From NCBI GenBank assembly GCA_030680355.1, contig JAUXVF010000018.1, positions 1 through 64,000 of the forward strand: 64,000 bases of DNA. The letters are read 5' to 3'. The stretch is from Caulobacter sp. (GTDB taxonomy: Bacteria > Pseudomonadota > Alphaproteobacteria > Caulobacterales > Caulobacteraceae). The position numbers and the translations under genes are program-made. Below, piece after piece: positions 36,814 through 49,904 of the stretch. Position 1 is the stretch's first letter. Every line of letters starts with the position of its first letter. A model generated the notes under the pieces. The model saw only the letters and a list, made by a program, of their open reading frames with translations. It made no database searches and had not been told where the DNA came from.

Positions 36814-37446
36814 CTACTTCGGAGCCGGGACGGCCGGCGCCGCGGGGGCGTCGAAGCTGACGGTCGGCGCCGTCTGGGCCGTGGCGGCGGCCTCGAACGG
36901 AATCGCGGGTTTCTGCGAGCCGTAGAAGGTCTTGGCCCAGATCACCGTCGGGAAGGTCCGCAGGCTGGTATTATAGAGCCGGACGGACTCGTTGTAGTCG
37001 CGGCGCGCCACGCTGATGCGGTTTTCGGTGCCTTCCAGCTGGCTCTGCAGGGCCAGGAAGTTCTGGTTCGACTTCAGGTCGGGATAGGCTTCCTTGATCA
37101 TCATCAGCCGGCCGAGGACGCCGCTGAGCTTGTCCTGCGCCTGCTGAAACTGCTGGAACTGCGCGGGGTTGGTGATGGTCGAGGCGTCGACCTTGACCTG
37201 GGTGGCGCTGGCCCGGGCTTCGGTGACGGCGGTCAGGGTGTCCTTTTCCTGGGCGGCGTAGCCCTTCACGGTGCTGACCAGATTGGGGATCAGGTCGGCC
37301 CGGCGCTGATACTGGTTCTGGACGTCGGCCCAGGAGGCCTTCACCTGCTCGTCGCGGGTGGGAATGGTGTTGATGCCGCAACTGGCCAGGCCCGCGGCGA
37401 TCACGAGCGCGGGGAGCAGGCGGACAAGTCGGCGAATGGCGATCAT
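36814..37446 (-). CDS. LemA-family lipoprotein
   Basis: The 210-residue product starts at ATG 37446. A hydrophobic N-terminus ends in lipobox LASC (Cys23), so it is probably lipidated. The LemA helical bundle follows (KASWADVQNQYQRRADLIPNLVSTVKGYAAQEKDTLTAVTEARA, about 37-80), ending with FPTVIWAKTFYGSQKPAIPFEA and a Pro/Ala-rich tail. LemA proteins form a helical bundle on the periplasmic side and are usually beside TPM proteins, as here. The function remains unclear. Confidence 0.92.
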   Translation of the reverse strand: MIAIRRLVRLLPALVIAAGLASCGINTIPTRDEQVKASWADVQNQYQRRADLIPNLVSTVKGYAAQEKDTLTAVTEARASATQVKVDASTITNPAQFQQFQQAQDKLSGVLGRLMMIKEAYPDLKSNQNFLALQSQLEGTENRISVARRDYNESVRLYNTSLRTFPTVIWAKTFYGSQKPAIPFEAAATAQTAPTVSFDAPAAPAVPAPK

Positions 37447-37657
37447 GGATGGGCCCCTTGATGCGGCCGCGAAGGCGACCTTTGGCGGAATATAGGATGG
37501 GATCGCGTCGGGCGCATCTCCCTGTTCGATTTCACCGGTCGGGGCGTGAGCCGCGTCGTTGACGACGCGCGGGCCATTCGCGCGGCCTCCAAGTCATGGA
37601 ATTATCCGCCTACAGGTCGCGCCGCGTCACGCGCGTCGTGACGGCCAAGGACGTCCC

Positions 37658-38278
37658 ATGATCAGAATTCACAACTTCCCGGGCGGCGCGCGCGGCATCC
37701 GGGCCATCTGGGCCTGCGAGGAGATGGGGCTGGCCTATGAAACCAGCGCCGTCACCTTCCCGCCCAGCGACGCCTACAAGGCGCTCAATCCGCTGGGTTC
37801 GGTTCCGTTTCTGGAAGACGGCGCGGTGGCCATCAACGAGTCGATCGCCATCATGCTCTATCTGGCGGAGCGGTACGGTCCCACGCCGCTGCTGCCCAAG
37901 GGCGATCCGGTCGCCCTGGCGCGAGTGATGCAGCTGACGGTGTATGGCGAGGCCTCACTCGGGGCCGGCATTGACCCGCTGCTGATGGCCAAGTTCGGCG
38001 CGCCCGACGCCGACAAGCTCAACTGGTCGGTTCGCACCCAGGTCGGCCGGGTCGAGCGGTTCATCGCCTACGTCGAGGCGCAGCTGGGCGACCGGCCCTT
38101 CCTGGTCGGCGACGACCTGACCCTGGCCGACATCGCCGTGACCACCGCCCTGGGCATCTGGCAGGGCGCTCTGGACGGCCCCCTGTCGGAGCGGTTGCTG
38201 GCCTGGCGCGCCGGACTGGCGGCGCGGCCGGCCTGGCAGCGGGCGCAGGCGGCGCAGGTCCGCCCGCCGCCCTCCTAG
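37658..38278 (+). CDS. Glutathione S-transferase family protein
   Basis: The 206-residue protein has the thioredoxin-like N-terminal domain (about 1-80), with GGARGIRAIWACEEMGLAYE and LNPLGSVPFLEDGAVAINESIAIMLYLAERY (Ser of the glutathione site in NES-IA), and an alpha-helical C-terminal domain with VGDDLTLADIAVTTALGI, the N-capping motif. Substrate is unknown; roles in detoxification are usual. ATG 37658 begins the domain directly; an upstream start at 37559 would add an unlike, Arg-rich stretch. It converges on the GFA gene with a four-base overlap. Confidence 0.9.
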   Translation: MIRIHNFPGGARGIRAIWACEEMGLAYETSAVTFPPSDAYKALNPLGSVPFLEDGAVAINESIAIMLYLAERYGPTPLLPKGDPVALARVMQLTVYGEASLGAGIDPLLMAKFGAPDADKLNWSVRTQVGRVERFIAYVEAQLGDRPFLVGDDLTLADIAVTTALGIWQGALDGPLSERLLAWRAGLAARPAWQRAQAAQVRPPPS

Positions 38279-38682
38279 CCGGGGTTCTTCGGGAAGGCCG
38301 GCGCCCCGGCCGGGATGTCGGTGCAGGCCATGGCGCTTTCGGTCCAGATATGGATCTGCGGCTTCACCCAGCTCGAGTCATCCAGGGTGCCGGCCTTGAC
38401 GAAGACCAGCTCCGGCCGGGCCGGGGCGTCGGAGAACAGCGGCGAGCCGCAGTCAGGACAGAAGTGGCGGTCGACGGTTCCGCCGCTGTCAGCCTTGTCA
38501 TGCCAGGTCTTCAGGGTTCCCGTGACGGTCAGGGCGCCCTGGGGCACGCCGACAATCACCGAATAGGCCGTGCCCGACTGCTTCTGGCAGTTCTTGCAGT
38601 GACAGACAGCCTGGAACGCCGGTTCGGCGTCGCCGCTGTAACGCACCTGGCCGCAGAGGCAGCCGCCTTCAATATGAGCCAT
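38275..38682 (-). CDS. GFA-family zinc protein (glutathione-dependent formaldehyde-activating type)
   Basis: The 135-residue protein has the two zinc sites of the GFA family: GGCLCGQVRY with CHCKNCQKQSG, and HFCPDCGSPLFSD. GFA proteins add glutathione to formaldehyde, although many homologues have other or unknown roles. It lies 11 bases downstream of an acyl-CoA dehydrogenase gene on the same strand, probably one operon. Confidence 0.92.
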   Translation of the reverse strand: MAHIEGGCLCGQVRYSGDAEPAFQAVCHCKNCQKQSGTAYSVIVGVPQGALTVTGTLKTWHDKADSGGTVDRHFCPDCGSPLFSDAPARPELVFVKAGTLDDSSWVKPQIHIWTESAMACTDIPAGAPAFPKNPG

Positions 38683-38693
38683 GGTCGTTCCCC

Positions 38694-40034
38694 CTACATG
38701 TCCAGTTCGCGGTCGTTTTTGCCGGCGGCGCGGCCTTCGGCCCATTCCGCCTCCAGCGCCTTGAATTCCTGACGCCTCGGGCCGAGGTAGCCGAACAGGA
38801 AGGCGCCGACCTTGCGCTGCTGGATCTCCTCACTGCCCTCGGTGATGCGGTAGCGGCGGTGGTGGCGATAGATGTGTTCGAAGGCCTTGTGCCGGCTGTA
38901 GCCCATGCCGCCATGCACCTGCATGGCGCGGTCGGCGGCCTCGCAGCACAGGCGATTGCCCCAGTAGTTACAGATCGAGACCTTGTCGGATATCTCGCGC
39001 TCGATGGTCTTGTGATCCATCTTGTCCATCTGCCAGGCGGTCTGGCGGATCAGCAGGCGCAGCATCTCGCACTGGGCATGCAGCTCGACGAGCGGGAACT
39101 GGATCGCCTGGTTGTCGCTCAGCGCCTTGCCGAACGGCTTGCGCATGCGGGCGTATTTGACGCTCTCTTCTATGCAGTAGACCGCCGCGCCCAGCGACGA
39201 CGCCGCCTGGCGGATGCGGTTCTGGTGCACGAAGGACTGGCCAAGACCCAGGCCCCGGTCGACCAGGCCCCAGTAGCTGTCCTCTGGAATCCAGCAGTCA
39301 AACGAGATGCGCGGGTGATCGGTGGGCATGTTGAAGGTCCACAGCCACTCCTCGATCTTGATCAGCTCGCGGGGCACGATGAAACAGGTGATGCCGAGGG
39401 CGTCGCCGTCCTTGCCGCTGGTGCGGGCGAAGACCATGACGTGGCTGACCACATGCATGCCGGTGGTCCACATCTTCTCGCCCTTGATCCGCCAGCCGGG
39501 CTTGCCGTCCTTGTCTTCGCGAACCCCCGTCGTCTCCATGAAGGTGGCGTCCGACCCGTGGTTGGGCTCGGTCAGGCCGAAGGCCGCGCGCAGGGCGCCG
39601 CTAAGCAGCTTTTCGCCGTCGCGGGCCACCTGCTCAGGGGTGGCGAACTCCTTGAACATCAGCACGAAGGGATTGTTGCCGACGATTGAATGCTCGTTCT
39701 GCAGATCGTTGAACAGACCCAGACCCTTGGCGGCCAGGTGCTCGCGGATCACCGCCATGGCCAGCTGGGAGCCTTCCTTGCCGCCCATCTCCTTTGGCCA
39801 GGCGAAACGGTAGTGGCCGGCGTCGTCGGCAAGCTTGCGGGCCTTGCCGAGCAGCTCTTCCCATTCTGGCCGGGGCAGGCCGTTGTTGTCCCAGTCGGTG
39901 CGAGCGTGCTCGCGGCGGTGATCAAAGAACCGCTCGTTGTCGTCCTGGGCCTGCAGCGGCTTGATCTTGTCTTCGATGAAGGCGTCGAGCTCGGCGAGGT
40001 AGTCGACCAGATCCTGGTCCAGAGCGAAGTCCAT
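38694..40034 (-). CDS. Acyl-CoA dehydrogenase (third copy)
   Basis: The 446-residue protein begins MDFALDQDL at ATG 40034. The FAD-domain signature is AFGLTEPNHGSDATFMETTGV (about 161-181) and the C-terminal part has QVHGGMGYSRHKAFEHIYRHHRRYRITEGSEEIQQRKVGAFLFG (about 375-417). The closing ITEGSEEIQ has Glu at the catalytic position. The length exceeds the usual 380-400 residues because of a longer N-terminal helical region. It is not linked to the dehydrogenases at 22-25 kb and may act on another acyl-CoA. Confidence 0.92.
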   Translation of the reverse strand: MDFALDQDLVDYLAELDAFIEDKIKPLQAQDDNERFFDHRREHARTDWDNNGLPRPEWEELLGKARKLADDAGHYRFAWPKEMGGKEGSQLAMAVIREHLAAKGLGLFNDLQNEHSIVGNNPFVLMFKEFATPEQVARDGEKLLSGALRAAFGLTEPNHGSDATFMETTGVREDKDGKPGWRIKGEKMWTTGMHVVSHVMVFARTSGKDGDALGITCFIVPRELIKIEEWLWTFNMPTDHPRISFDCWIPEDSYWGLVDRGLGLGQSFVHQNRIRQAASSLGAAVYCIEESVKYARMRKPFGKALSDNQAIQFPLVELHAQCEMLRLLIRQTAWQMDKMDHKTIEREISDKVSICNYWGNRLCCEAADRAMQVHGGMGYSRHKAFEHIYRHHRRYRITEGSEEIQQRKVGAFLFGYLGPRRQEFKALEAEWAEGRAAGKNDRELDM

Positions 40035-40174
40035 GGCGCGTTCCCGTCCGGTTGATTTTTTTCCAGTATGCGCCGGCTTACGCACGCGGCAACCGTGACC
40101 CCACGGAACCCCGCGCCATCTGGTCGCAGGGAGCGTGAGGATTTGATTCATCAGATAGGCGCGACGGTCGCCGC

Positions 40175-40588
40175 ATGATCCTGATAGTCGCCGCCGCCAT
40201 TGTTGGAGCCGCCTCCGGCCTGTTCGTTCAGCCGAGGCTGTTCGCCATCGCCGTGGCGCTGTCGCTGTCCGGCGCGGCGCATCTGGTCCTGACCTTCTTG
40301 CGACATCTGATGGCGCATCGGGCGGGCGAAGAGCTGTTGCTGCGCCGTCTGGACATGATCGCGCCGGCTGATGTTCACGGCATCTGGCCGGTGATGGCCG
40401 CGGCCGGCGCGGGCGCGCTTCTGGCGGCGGTGCTCTGGTCCCTTTTTCAGCGCCAGTCCACCGACCGGTTCTGGTTCGGGCGGGGATGGGACGACAATGC
40501 CAGGGCGCCGCGGCTCATGGGCCAGGTTGAGGCTCGTGCCGAGCATGACGCGGCCCGAAAGCGCCTGAACGACCTCCTCGATCGCTGA
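40175..40588 (+). CDS. Small membrane protein of unknown function
   Basis: The 137-residue product has three hydrophobic helices (about residues 2-18, 24-42 and 70-88) followed by a basic and acidic cytoplasmic tail (RFWFGRGWDDNARAPR and DAARKRLNDLLDR). No domain is recognised. It lies in its own unit, divergent from the acyl-CoA dehydrogenase gene. Confidence 0.7.
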   Translation: MILIVAAAIVGAASGLFVQPRLFAIAVALSLSGAAHLVLTFLRHLMAHRAGEELLLRRLDMIAPADVHGIWPVMAAAGAGALLAAVLWSLFQRQSTDRFWFGRGWDDNARAPRLMGQVEARAEHDAARKRLNDLLDR

Positions 40589-40604
40589 GAGCGGTTCGCA
40601 AAAA

Positions 40605-40670
40605 ATCTAAGCAGTGTGAAGATTCCACTTGCGCGACCAATACACCGCTTGATATCTAAGCAATGCTTAG
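40605..40670 (+). promoter_or_regulatory. Repeated ATCTAAGCA motif with perfect palindrome
   Basis: The direct repeat ATCTAAGCA occurs at 40605-40613 and 40654-40662, 49 bases apart. The second copy is part of a perfect odd-centred palindrome, CTAAGCA-A-TGCTTAG (40656-40670). This suggests an operator array for a dimeric regulator upstream of the CC_3452-type gene, whose start lies about 120 bases on. Confidence 0.45.
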
Positions 40671-40788
40671 TTCGCGTCGCGGCATCGGTGGGGATACCGA
40701 AGCCATCCGTGTGGCGCGAACCGGGCCAGTACCCGATTCAAGCATTTTGAGCTCAACCACCACCCCGATCTACGCCGGAGGGCAAACC

Positions 40789-41100
40789 ATGAAACTCCGT
40801 ATACTGACGGCTGCCGCCGTTCTCTCCCTGTCATTTGCTGGCGCGGCCTACGCCGATGGCAGGATCTCCGCTTCGCTGAAGACGCCCGTGCCGGCCAAGG
40901 TCACGCTGGTCGTCGCCGGCGCTCTCTTTGTCTGCGAAGGCGACACCTGCGTGGCCTCTTCGGCGCCGTCCAGCACCCTCACCCGGCGTGGCTGCAAGGC
41001 GCTGGTCAAGGAAGTCGGCGCCCTGACCGCCTTCGGCGGTGACCGCAAGGCCATCGAGGGCGCTGACCTCGAAGCCTGCAACGCCATCGCGGCCAACTAG
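40789..41100 (+). CDS. CC_3452-type small secreted protein
   Basis: The 103-residue product starts at ATG 40789 with GGAGGG upstream. The signal peptide (about 1-21) ends at AAYADG. The mature part has about 82 residues with four cysteines (VCEGDTC, RGCKALV and EACNAIA), consistent with two disulfides. The layout VTLVVAGALFVCEGDTCVASSAPSSTLTRRGCKALVKEVG resembles the CC_3452 family of Caulobacterales, whose function is unknown. A perfect terminator follows at 41169. Confidence 0.85.
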   Translation: MKLRILTAAAVLSLSFAGAAYADGRISASLKTPVPAKVTLVVAGALFVCEGDTCVASSAPSSTLTRRGCKALVKEVGALTAFGGDRKAIEGADLEACNAIAAN

Positions 41101-41168
41101 CCCCAGACCAACACCACGAACGGCTCGTCCGTTCGGCTTGTTTCCTCGAGCAACTCGCCAGTGGCGCA

Positions 41169-41204
41169 GGGCGGCGGTTTCGACCGCCGCCCTTTTTCTT
41201 TTTG
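41169..41204 (+). terminator. Rho-independent terminator
   Basis: A 10-bp perfect stem (41169-41178 with 41183-41192) with a TTCG loop is followed by two T-runs. It ends the CC_3452-type gene. A second hairpin (CGAACGG-CCGTTCG) lies at 41117-41135. Confidence 0.9.
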
Positions 41205-41231
41205 CGCGCCCGGCGTAAGGCAGCCGCCGAC

Positions 41232-41483
41232 ATGACCCAGACATCTTCCCTCGCCGGCGTCCTTGAGCGCGCCCTGACCGACGCTGCGGCCGACGGCCGC
41301 GACCTGACCCCGGTTTCGCTGACCCTCGATTATGGCGTCGGCGGAGACCCCGGACAGGTGACGATCGCCGCCCGGGTCGACCGGGCGACCCGCAGCCTGG
41401 TCTTCGCGCATGGCGAGGCCCTGCTGCCCGACGGTCGACGCGCGGCCAGCGCCTCGGCCGTTTTCCGGGTCAAAGGGACCTGA
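41232..41483 (+). CDS. Small hotdog-like protein
   Basis: The 83-residue product reads like one half of a hotdog thioesterase: [53 protein letters not shown] gives the strands of the sheet without the catalytic helix. It might bind acyl-CoA without cleaving it, or be a short remnant of a longer gene; the frame is open and begins with an ATG. It follows a terminator and precedes the atp operon. Confidence 0.6.
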   Translation: MTQTSSLAGVLERALTDAAADGRDLTPVSLTLDYGVGGDPGQVTIAARVDRATRSLVFAHGEALLPDGRRAASASAVFRVKGT

Positions 41484-41501
41484 ACCGCGGCCCCCGCGCC
41501 G

Positions 41502-41530
41502 TTGCGATGCAGCAAAACGCATGCTATCAG
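41502..41530 (+). promoter_or_regulatory. Probable atp operon promoter
   Basis: TTGCGAT (41502-41508) and GCTATCAG (41523-41530) are 14 bases apart, close to the Caulobacter sigma-73 consensus TTGACGS-N10-14-GCTANAWC. A long leader follows and includes a stem GTCGCGCC/GGCGCGAC (41608-41615 and 41631-41638) just before atpH. Confidence 0.45.
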
Positions 41531-41664
41531 GCGCGCGGCTTCGGGCCGGAGGACTTCCACGGCCCGCCGGCTCATGTGCTTTTCCAAGCACTTTCAAGAC
41601 TTTAAGTGTCGCGCCAGGGGGCTGTCCCGGGGCGCGACGCGCGACGCACCGGACGGTTGGACAA

Positions 41665-43760
<2,096 letters not shown>

Positions 43761-43792
43761 GACTGGCCAGAACCGGGAGAAAGTAGCCCCAG

Positions 43793-46267
<2,475 letters not shown>

Positions 46268-46268
<1 letters not shown>

Positions 46269-46528
46269 TGGCTGACAAACTCCATTTCTCCCTGGTTGCA
46301 CCGGAGCGCGAGGTGTTCTCGGGCGAGGTCGACCGGGTCGACGCGGCCGGGGTCGAGGGCGATTTCGGCGTTCTGGCCGCTCACGCCCCGTTCATGACCG
46401 CTCTGCGAGAAGGCGTGGTGGTTGTCCATCAAGGAACCGCCACGCGGACCTTTGAGGTTCACGGCGGCTTTGCCGACGTAAACGCCCAGGGGTTGACCAT
46501 TCTCGCCGAGCACGCCGTCGAGGCGTAG
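46268..46528 (+). CDS. atpC: ATP synthase F1 subunit epsilon, short form
   Basis: The 86-residue subunit contains only the N-terminal beta-sandwich (LHFSLVAPEREVFSGEVDRVDAAGVEGDFGVLAAHAPFMTALREGVVVVH). The usual C-terminal helical pair of about 50 residues, which inhibits ATP hydrolysis in many bacteria, is missing. The frame ends cleanly, so this looks like the native alphaproteobacterial short form rather than a truncation. It overlaps atpD by one base. Confidence 0.93.
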
Positions 46529-46628
46529 GCTCCGACCAATCACCGCCGCAAAGCTGCGCAAAGATAGCTTGCGAGGGAACGCACGACGGCATTCATATGG
46601 CGTCTACCAGGACAAAGGACACGACGAC

Positions 46629-47312
46629 ATGCGTCGCACAATGCTGCTCAGCCTGACCGCGGCCGGCATCTTCGCCAGCGCCGCCACCGCCCAGGAACAG
46701 CCGGCCCCGCCGCCGCCCGCGCCCATGGCGCCCATGGCGGCTCCGGCAGCGCCGATGGCCCCCATGGCGCCAATGATGCCCGCGCCGCCGGCCCCGCCCC
46801 CGGTTCCGGAAGCGCCCCCGCCGCCCCCGCCTCCGCCCCCGCCGGCCCCGCCGACCGATATCGCGTCGCTGGCCGTGCTCAACGTTATCGAACGGGTCTG
46901 TGATCCGCTGGTGCGCGGCGGCGATCTGGCCACGCTGGCCAAGCCGCTCGGCTTCAAGAAGAAGCGCGACCAGTGGATCTGGAAATACGACAAGGGCTAT
47001 CAGATTGTCCTGCTGCCCTTGGGGACCAACCCCGAGGTCTGCACCATGGACGTCGATCACCCTGTCGAGGCGATCGCGCCGGCCGCCACCCTGGCCACCG
47101 ATCTCCACAACTGGGCCCAGGCCCGCGGCTGGTATCTGGCGCGCTTCGACAAGTACGTCACCGACATGGAACGCACGACGCGGTCCTGGGAATACGAGGG
47201 CGACCAGGAGCAGGACGCCCTGGTGTTGATGACCGCCCGCAAGGTCGGTGGCGGCTCCCAGCTGCGCAACGCCGACCGCACCCAGGTCCTGTACGCCGTT
47301 CGCAAGAACTGA
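46629..47312 (+). CDS. Exported proline-rich hypothetical protein
   Basis: The 227-residue product starts at ATG 46629. A signal peptide (about 1-21, ASAATAQ) is followed by about 55 residues of Pro, Ala and Met with a run of prolines (about 21-76), and then a folded domain of about 150 residues (IASLAVLNVIERVCDPLVRGGDLATLAKPLGFKKKRDQWIWKY). Two cysteines (ERVC and EVC) could pair. The Pro-rich part may span peptidoglycan or act as a linker. I do not recognise the domain, which recalls the VPR-type NMCC-like periplasmic proteins only in layout. Confidence 0.75.
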   Translation: MRRTMLLSLTAAGIFASAATAQEQPAPPPPAPMAPMAAPAAPMAPMAPMMPAPPAPPPVPEAPPPPPPPPPPAPPTDIASLAVLNVIERVCDPLVRGGDLATLAKPLGFKKKRDQWIWKYDKGYQIVLLPLGTNPEVCTMDVDHPVEAIAPAATLATDLHNWAQARGWYLARFDKYVTDMERTTRSWEYEGDQEQDALVLMTARKVGGGSQLRNADRTQVLYAVRKN

Positions 47313-47318
47313 CCGGGC

Positions 47319-47585
47319 ATGGCCTGGACTGACGTCGTCGGGGTGGTCGGAGTCATTATGATTCTGGCCGCCTACGCCGCCGCCACGATGGGTCGTCTCG
47401 ACGTCAAAGGCGCGCTGTCCCTGTCCGCCAACGCCATCGGCGCCACGCTGATCCTGCTGTCATTGTCAGTCGACTTCAATCTGTCGGCCGCGATCGTGGA
47501 GGGCGTCTGGGCGCTTGTGGCTTTGGTCGGCCTGGTACGGCTTGGCGTCAGGCGGCTGCGCGCCGGTCCTCGCCAAGCCAGTTGA
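47319..47585 (+). CDS. CBU_0592-like small membrane protein
   Basis: The 88-residue protein has two or three hydrophobic segments (GVVGVIMILAAYAAAT near the start and AIVEGVWALVALVGLVRLGVRRL near the end) and a polar loop with LSLSANAIGATLILLSLSVDFNLSAA between. It fits CBU_0592-type proteins, whose function is unknown. Its end overlaps the convergent hydrolase gene by 38 bases. Confidence 0.78.
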   Translation: MAWTDVVGVVGVIMILAAYAAATMGRLDVKGALSLSANAIGATLILLSLSVDFNLSAAIVEGVWALVALVGLVRLGVRRLRAGPRQAS

Positions 47586-48303
47586 GGCAGCGGGCGGCGA
47601 CTGCGTCCCAGCCCGGCTCGCCCGGCAGCCAGTGACTCATGTCCGGCAACACCTCGAACCGACCGTCCAGCCGGTCAGCGGTCTGTTTCACCGTCGCCGG
47701 CGGGTGGATGACATCGCGGGCGCCGGCGAGGACCAGCGCCGGGGCGGACACCTTGCCGCCCTGGACCTGGGTGGTCATGAACGGATCCAGCCACCAGTTC
47801 AGGGTTTGCCACAGGGCCAGCCCGCTTTCGGGAACCATGCGCGCGACCGCGGCGTCGCGTTCGGCCGCCGCCATGCGATCGAGACTGTAGGCCTTCGCCA
47901 GGCTCGCGTCGGGATCGATGGCCTGCAGCCAGAACGGCCCAAGCGCATAGAGGCTGACCGCCGAGACGGCTTCCTCCATGCTTACGCCGCTGACGCCCCA
48001 GGGGGGCGACGGGGCCAGAAGGATCAGGGCGGAAACCGGCGCCCGGGCCGCCGCCATCTGGGCCACAAGGCCCCCTATGGAATGGCCTACCAGGATCGGC
48101 GGTTCGGCGGCGTCGCGGCACAGGCCGGCGATGTTTTCAGCGTACTCGGTCATCGAGCGATTGGCCGCCGAGGCGCCTGATCCGCGGCCCGGAAGGTCGG
48201 GGGCCAGGACATCGTGTCCCGCCGCCTCGAACGGCGTACGGAAATTCTCGAAGACCCAGCCGCCACAGAAGGCGCCGTGCACCATGATCACGGGTGCTGG
48301 CAT
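47548..48303 (-). CDS. Alpha/beta-fold hydrolase
   Basis: The 251-residue hydrolase has the oxyanion-hole HGAFCGGWVF, the nucleophile in GHSIGGLVAQ (about residues 73-82), the acid in AGARDVIHPP and the His in LPDMSHWLPGE. All three catalytic residues are present. Substrate is unknown; esterase or peptidase activity is possible. The gene ends the long minus-strand chain that begins at obgE. Confidence 0.86.
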   Translation of the reverse strand: MPAPVIMVHGAFCGGWVFENFRTPFEAAGHDVLAPDLPGRGSGASAANRSMTEYAENIAGLCRDAAEPPILVGHSIGGLVAQMAAARAPVSALILLAPSPPWGVSGVSMEEAVSAVSLYALGPFWLQAIDPDASLAKAYSLDRMAAAERDAAVARMVPESGLALWQTLNWWLDPFMTTQVQGGKVSAPALVLAGARDVIHPPATVKQTADRLDGRFEVLPDMSHWLPGEPGWDAVAARCLNWLGEDRRAAA

Positions 48304-48364
48304 TCAATTCCCTCTCGATGCCGGCGACAGGCCAAGGCTGGCCGGTCGTCCGGAGAGAAGGACC

Positions 48365-49414
48365 TTACGTTGATTTCGGCTTCCGAACAGATGTTTTACC
48401 CTTTGCCGGGGCTTTCGCCGCCGGAGCGGCCTTGCCGGACGCAACCGGTTTGGCTTTCGCGGCGGACTTCCTGGCCGCGGCCTTCTTTGCCGGGACAGCC
48501 TTGACGGCGGGGGTGGAAACGGGTTTCGCGGCCTTCGCCGGCTCGGCGGCGGGACGCTTGGCGACGGCGGGCCGGGCGGCCGGTTTCGCCTTGGCGGTTG
48601 CGGCCTTCTTTTTGGGCGCGGCCTTGCCCGTGAGCCCCTTGGAGGTCAGCCAGACATCGATGTCGGCGATCATCTGGTCGGTTCCTGGCTCGTCGACAAT
48701 CCAGTGAGCGTTGTCCGGATACTCTAGGTAGTCGCCGCCAACGCGGGAATATTTCTCGGCCAGCAGCCGGACATCGCCAATCGACACGGCCCGGTCCCTG
48801 GCGCCGCCGATGACCAGAATTGGAATAGAGATCTTCGTCTCATCGATGAAGGCGGTGCGGGTCGGATCCCGGTCCGGATAGGCGAGGTCGTCGTAGACGC
48901 CGCCGCTGTCATAGACGGTGCTGGCGAAAATGCCGGCGTGCTTGGCGGCCGGCACCCTGTTGAGGACGCCCCAGTTGAACCCCGTGCGCCAGATCTTGTG
49001 GCTCTTGCTCGCCGGATTGCTGGTGAACAGGATGTTGGCGAAGGTGAAGGCCTGCGCCAGCGACCGGCTGCCGCGGGCGTCCGCCGGCGTGGCCGGGGTG
49101 ATCAGCACCAGCGCACGGCCGAGGCCGCGCTCGGCGAGCTTCTGGATGATGAGTCCGCCCATCGAATGGCCGAACAGGACCGGGGACTCGCCGGTTTCCT
49201 TCTCGAGTTTGCGGACCAGGGACGCGATGTCGTCGACGTAGTCCTTCAGGCGCAGCGACGGCAGATCCGCAGGGGGGTTTTGGGCCAGGCGCTTGTCGGG
49301 ACGAAGGGTTGGGGTTTCAACCCGCCATCCCTTGTCGCGAAACGCCGGAGCCAGCCGCGAGAAGGTGTCGCCGGTCCCGCCGACCCCATGCACCATTATG
49401 ATCACGCCGCTCAT
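48365..49414 (-). CDS. Alpha/beta hydrolase with long Ala/Lys-rich tail
   Basis: The 349-residue protein has an alpha/beta-hydrolase domain (about 1-263) with HGVGGTGDTF, the nucleophile Ser84 in FGHSMGGL, and the acid and His in VIGGARDRAVSI and DNAHWIV. The last 86 residues are low-complexity Lys/Ala/Pro (APKKKAATAKAKPAARP type) and resemble histone-H1-like tails. A tail of this charge may bind nucleic acid, cell wall or lipid. Its start lies one base from the stop of rppH, so it is in the same transcript. Confidence 0.85.
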   Translation of the reverse strand: MSGVIIMVHGVGGTGDTFSRLAPAFRDKGWRVETPTLRPDKRLAQNPPADLPSLRLKDYVDDIASLVRKLEKETGESPVLFGHSMGGLIIQKLAERGLGRALVLITPATPADARGSRSLAQAFTFANILFTSNPASKSHKIWRTGFNWGVLNRVPAAKHAGIFASTVYDSGGVYDDLAYPDRDPTRTAFIDETKISIPILVIGGARDRAVSIGDVRLLAEKYSRVGGDYLEYPDNAHWIVDEPGTDQMIADIDVWLTSKGLTGKAAPKKKAATAKAKPAARPAVAKRPAAEPAKAAKPVSTPAVKAVPAKKAAARKSAAKAKPVASGKAAPAAKAPAKGKTSVRKPKST

Positions 49415-49415
49415 G

Positions 49416-49904
49416 TCAGGTCTCCGGAATTTCGTCAGCGAACCGCCGGAAGGCGGCCGCCACCTGTTCGTAGGCGGCGCGTTTGAAGGGTACGATCAGT
49501 CGGGCCGCCTCGTCGAGCGGCGCCCAGCGCCAGGCGTCGAACTCGATCTGATGGTGGGCGTCCAGACGGATCTCCGTCTCGTCGCCGGTAAAGCGAAAGG
49601 CGAACCAGATCTGCTTCTGGCCCTTCCACTTGCCGCCCCGGGCCAGGGCCTCAGGCGGAAAGTCATAGATCAGCCAGTCATGGGTTCGGCCGAGCAGTTC
49701 GACCGTGGTGACGCCGGTTTCCTCGTCCAGTTCCCGCAGGGCCGCTTCCTGCAGGTCCTCGCCACGGTCGATGCCGCCCTGTGGAAACTGCCAGTTCCAG
49801 GGTGCGGCGGTGTTCGCGCGCCGGCCCAGCCAGACCTGGCCAAGATCATTGAACAGAACGACCCCGACGTTGGGCCGATACTCGGGGTGGTCGTCGAGCC
49901 TCAA
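49416..49904 (-). CDS. rppH: RNA pyrophosphohydrolase (RppH)
   Basis: The 162-residue Nudix enzyme removes pyrophosphate from the 5' end of mRNA to start decay. It has YRPNVGVVLFN and the Nudix box GGIDRGEDLQEAALRELDEETGV (about 44-66), with the catalytic glutamates. I chose TTG 49904, which overlaps the upstream stop as TTGA and gives the conserved start; a further start at 49967 lies inside the upstream gene. Translation is thus coupled to the deacetylase gene. Confidence 0.92.
   Translation of the reverse strand: MRLDDHPEYRPNVGVVLFNDLGQVWLGRRANTAAPWNWQFPQGGIDRGEDLQEAALRELDEETGVTTVELLGRTHDWLIYDFPPEALARGGKWKGQKQIWFAFRFTGDETEIRLDAHHQIEFDAWRWAPLDEAARLIVPFKRAAYEQVAAAFRRFADEIPET

Noticed and set aside
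40062..40090. A possible further MerR-type site (TTACGCACGCGG) upstream of the third acyl-CoA dehydrogenase.
   Set aside because: Only one half resembles the motif and there is no inverted repeat.
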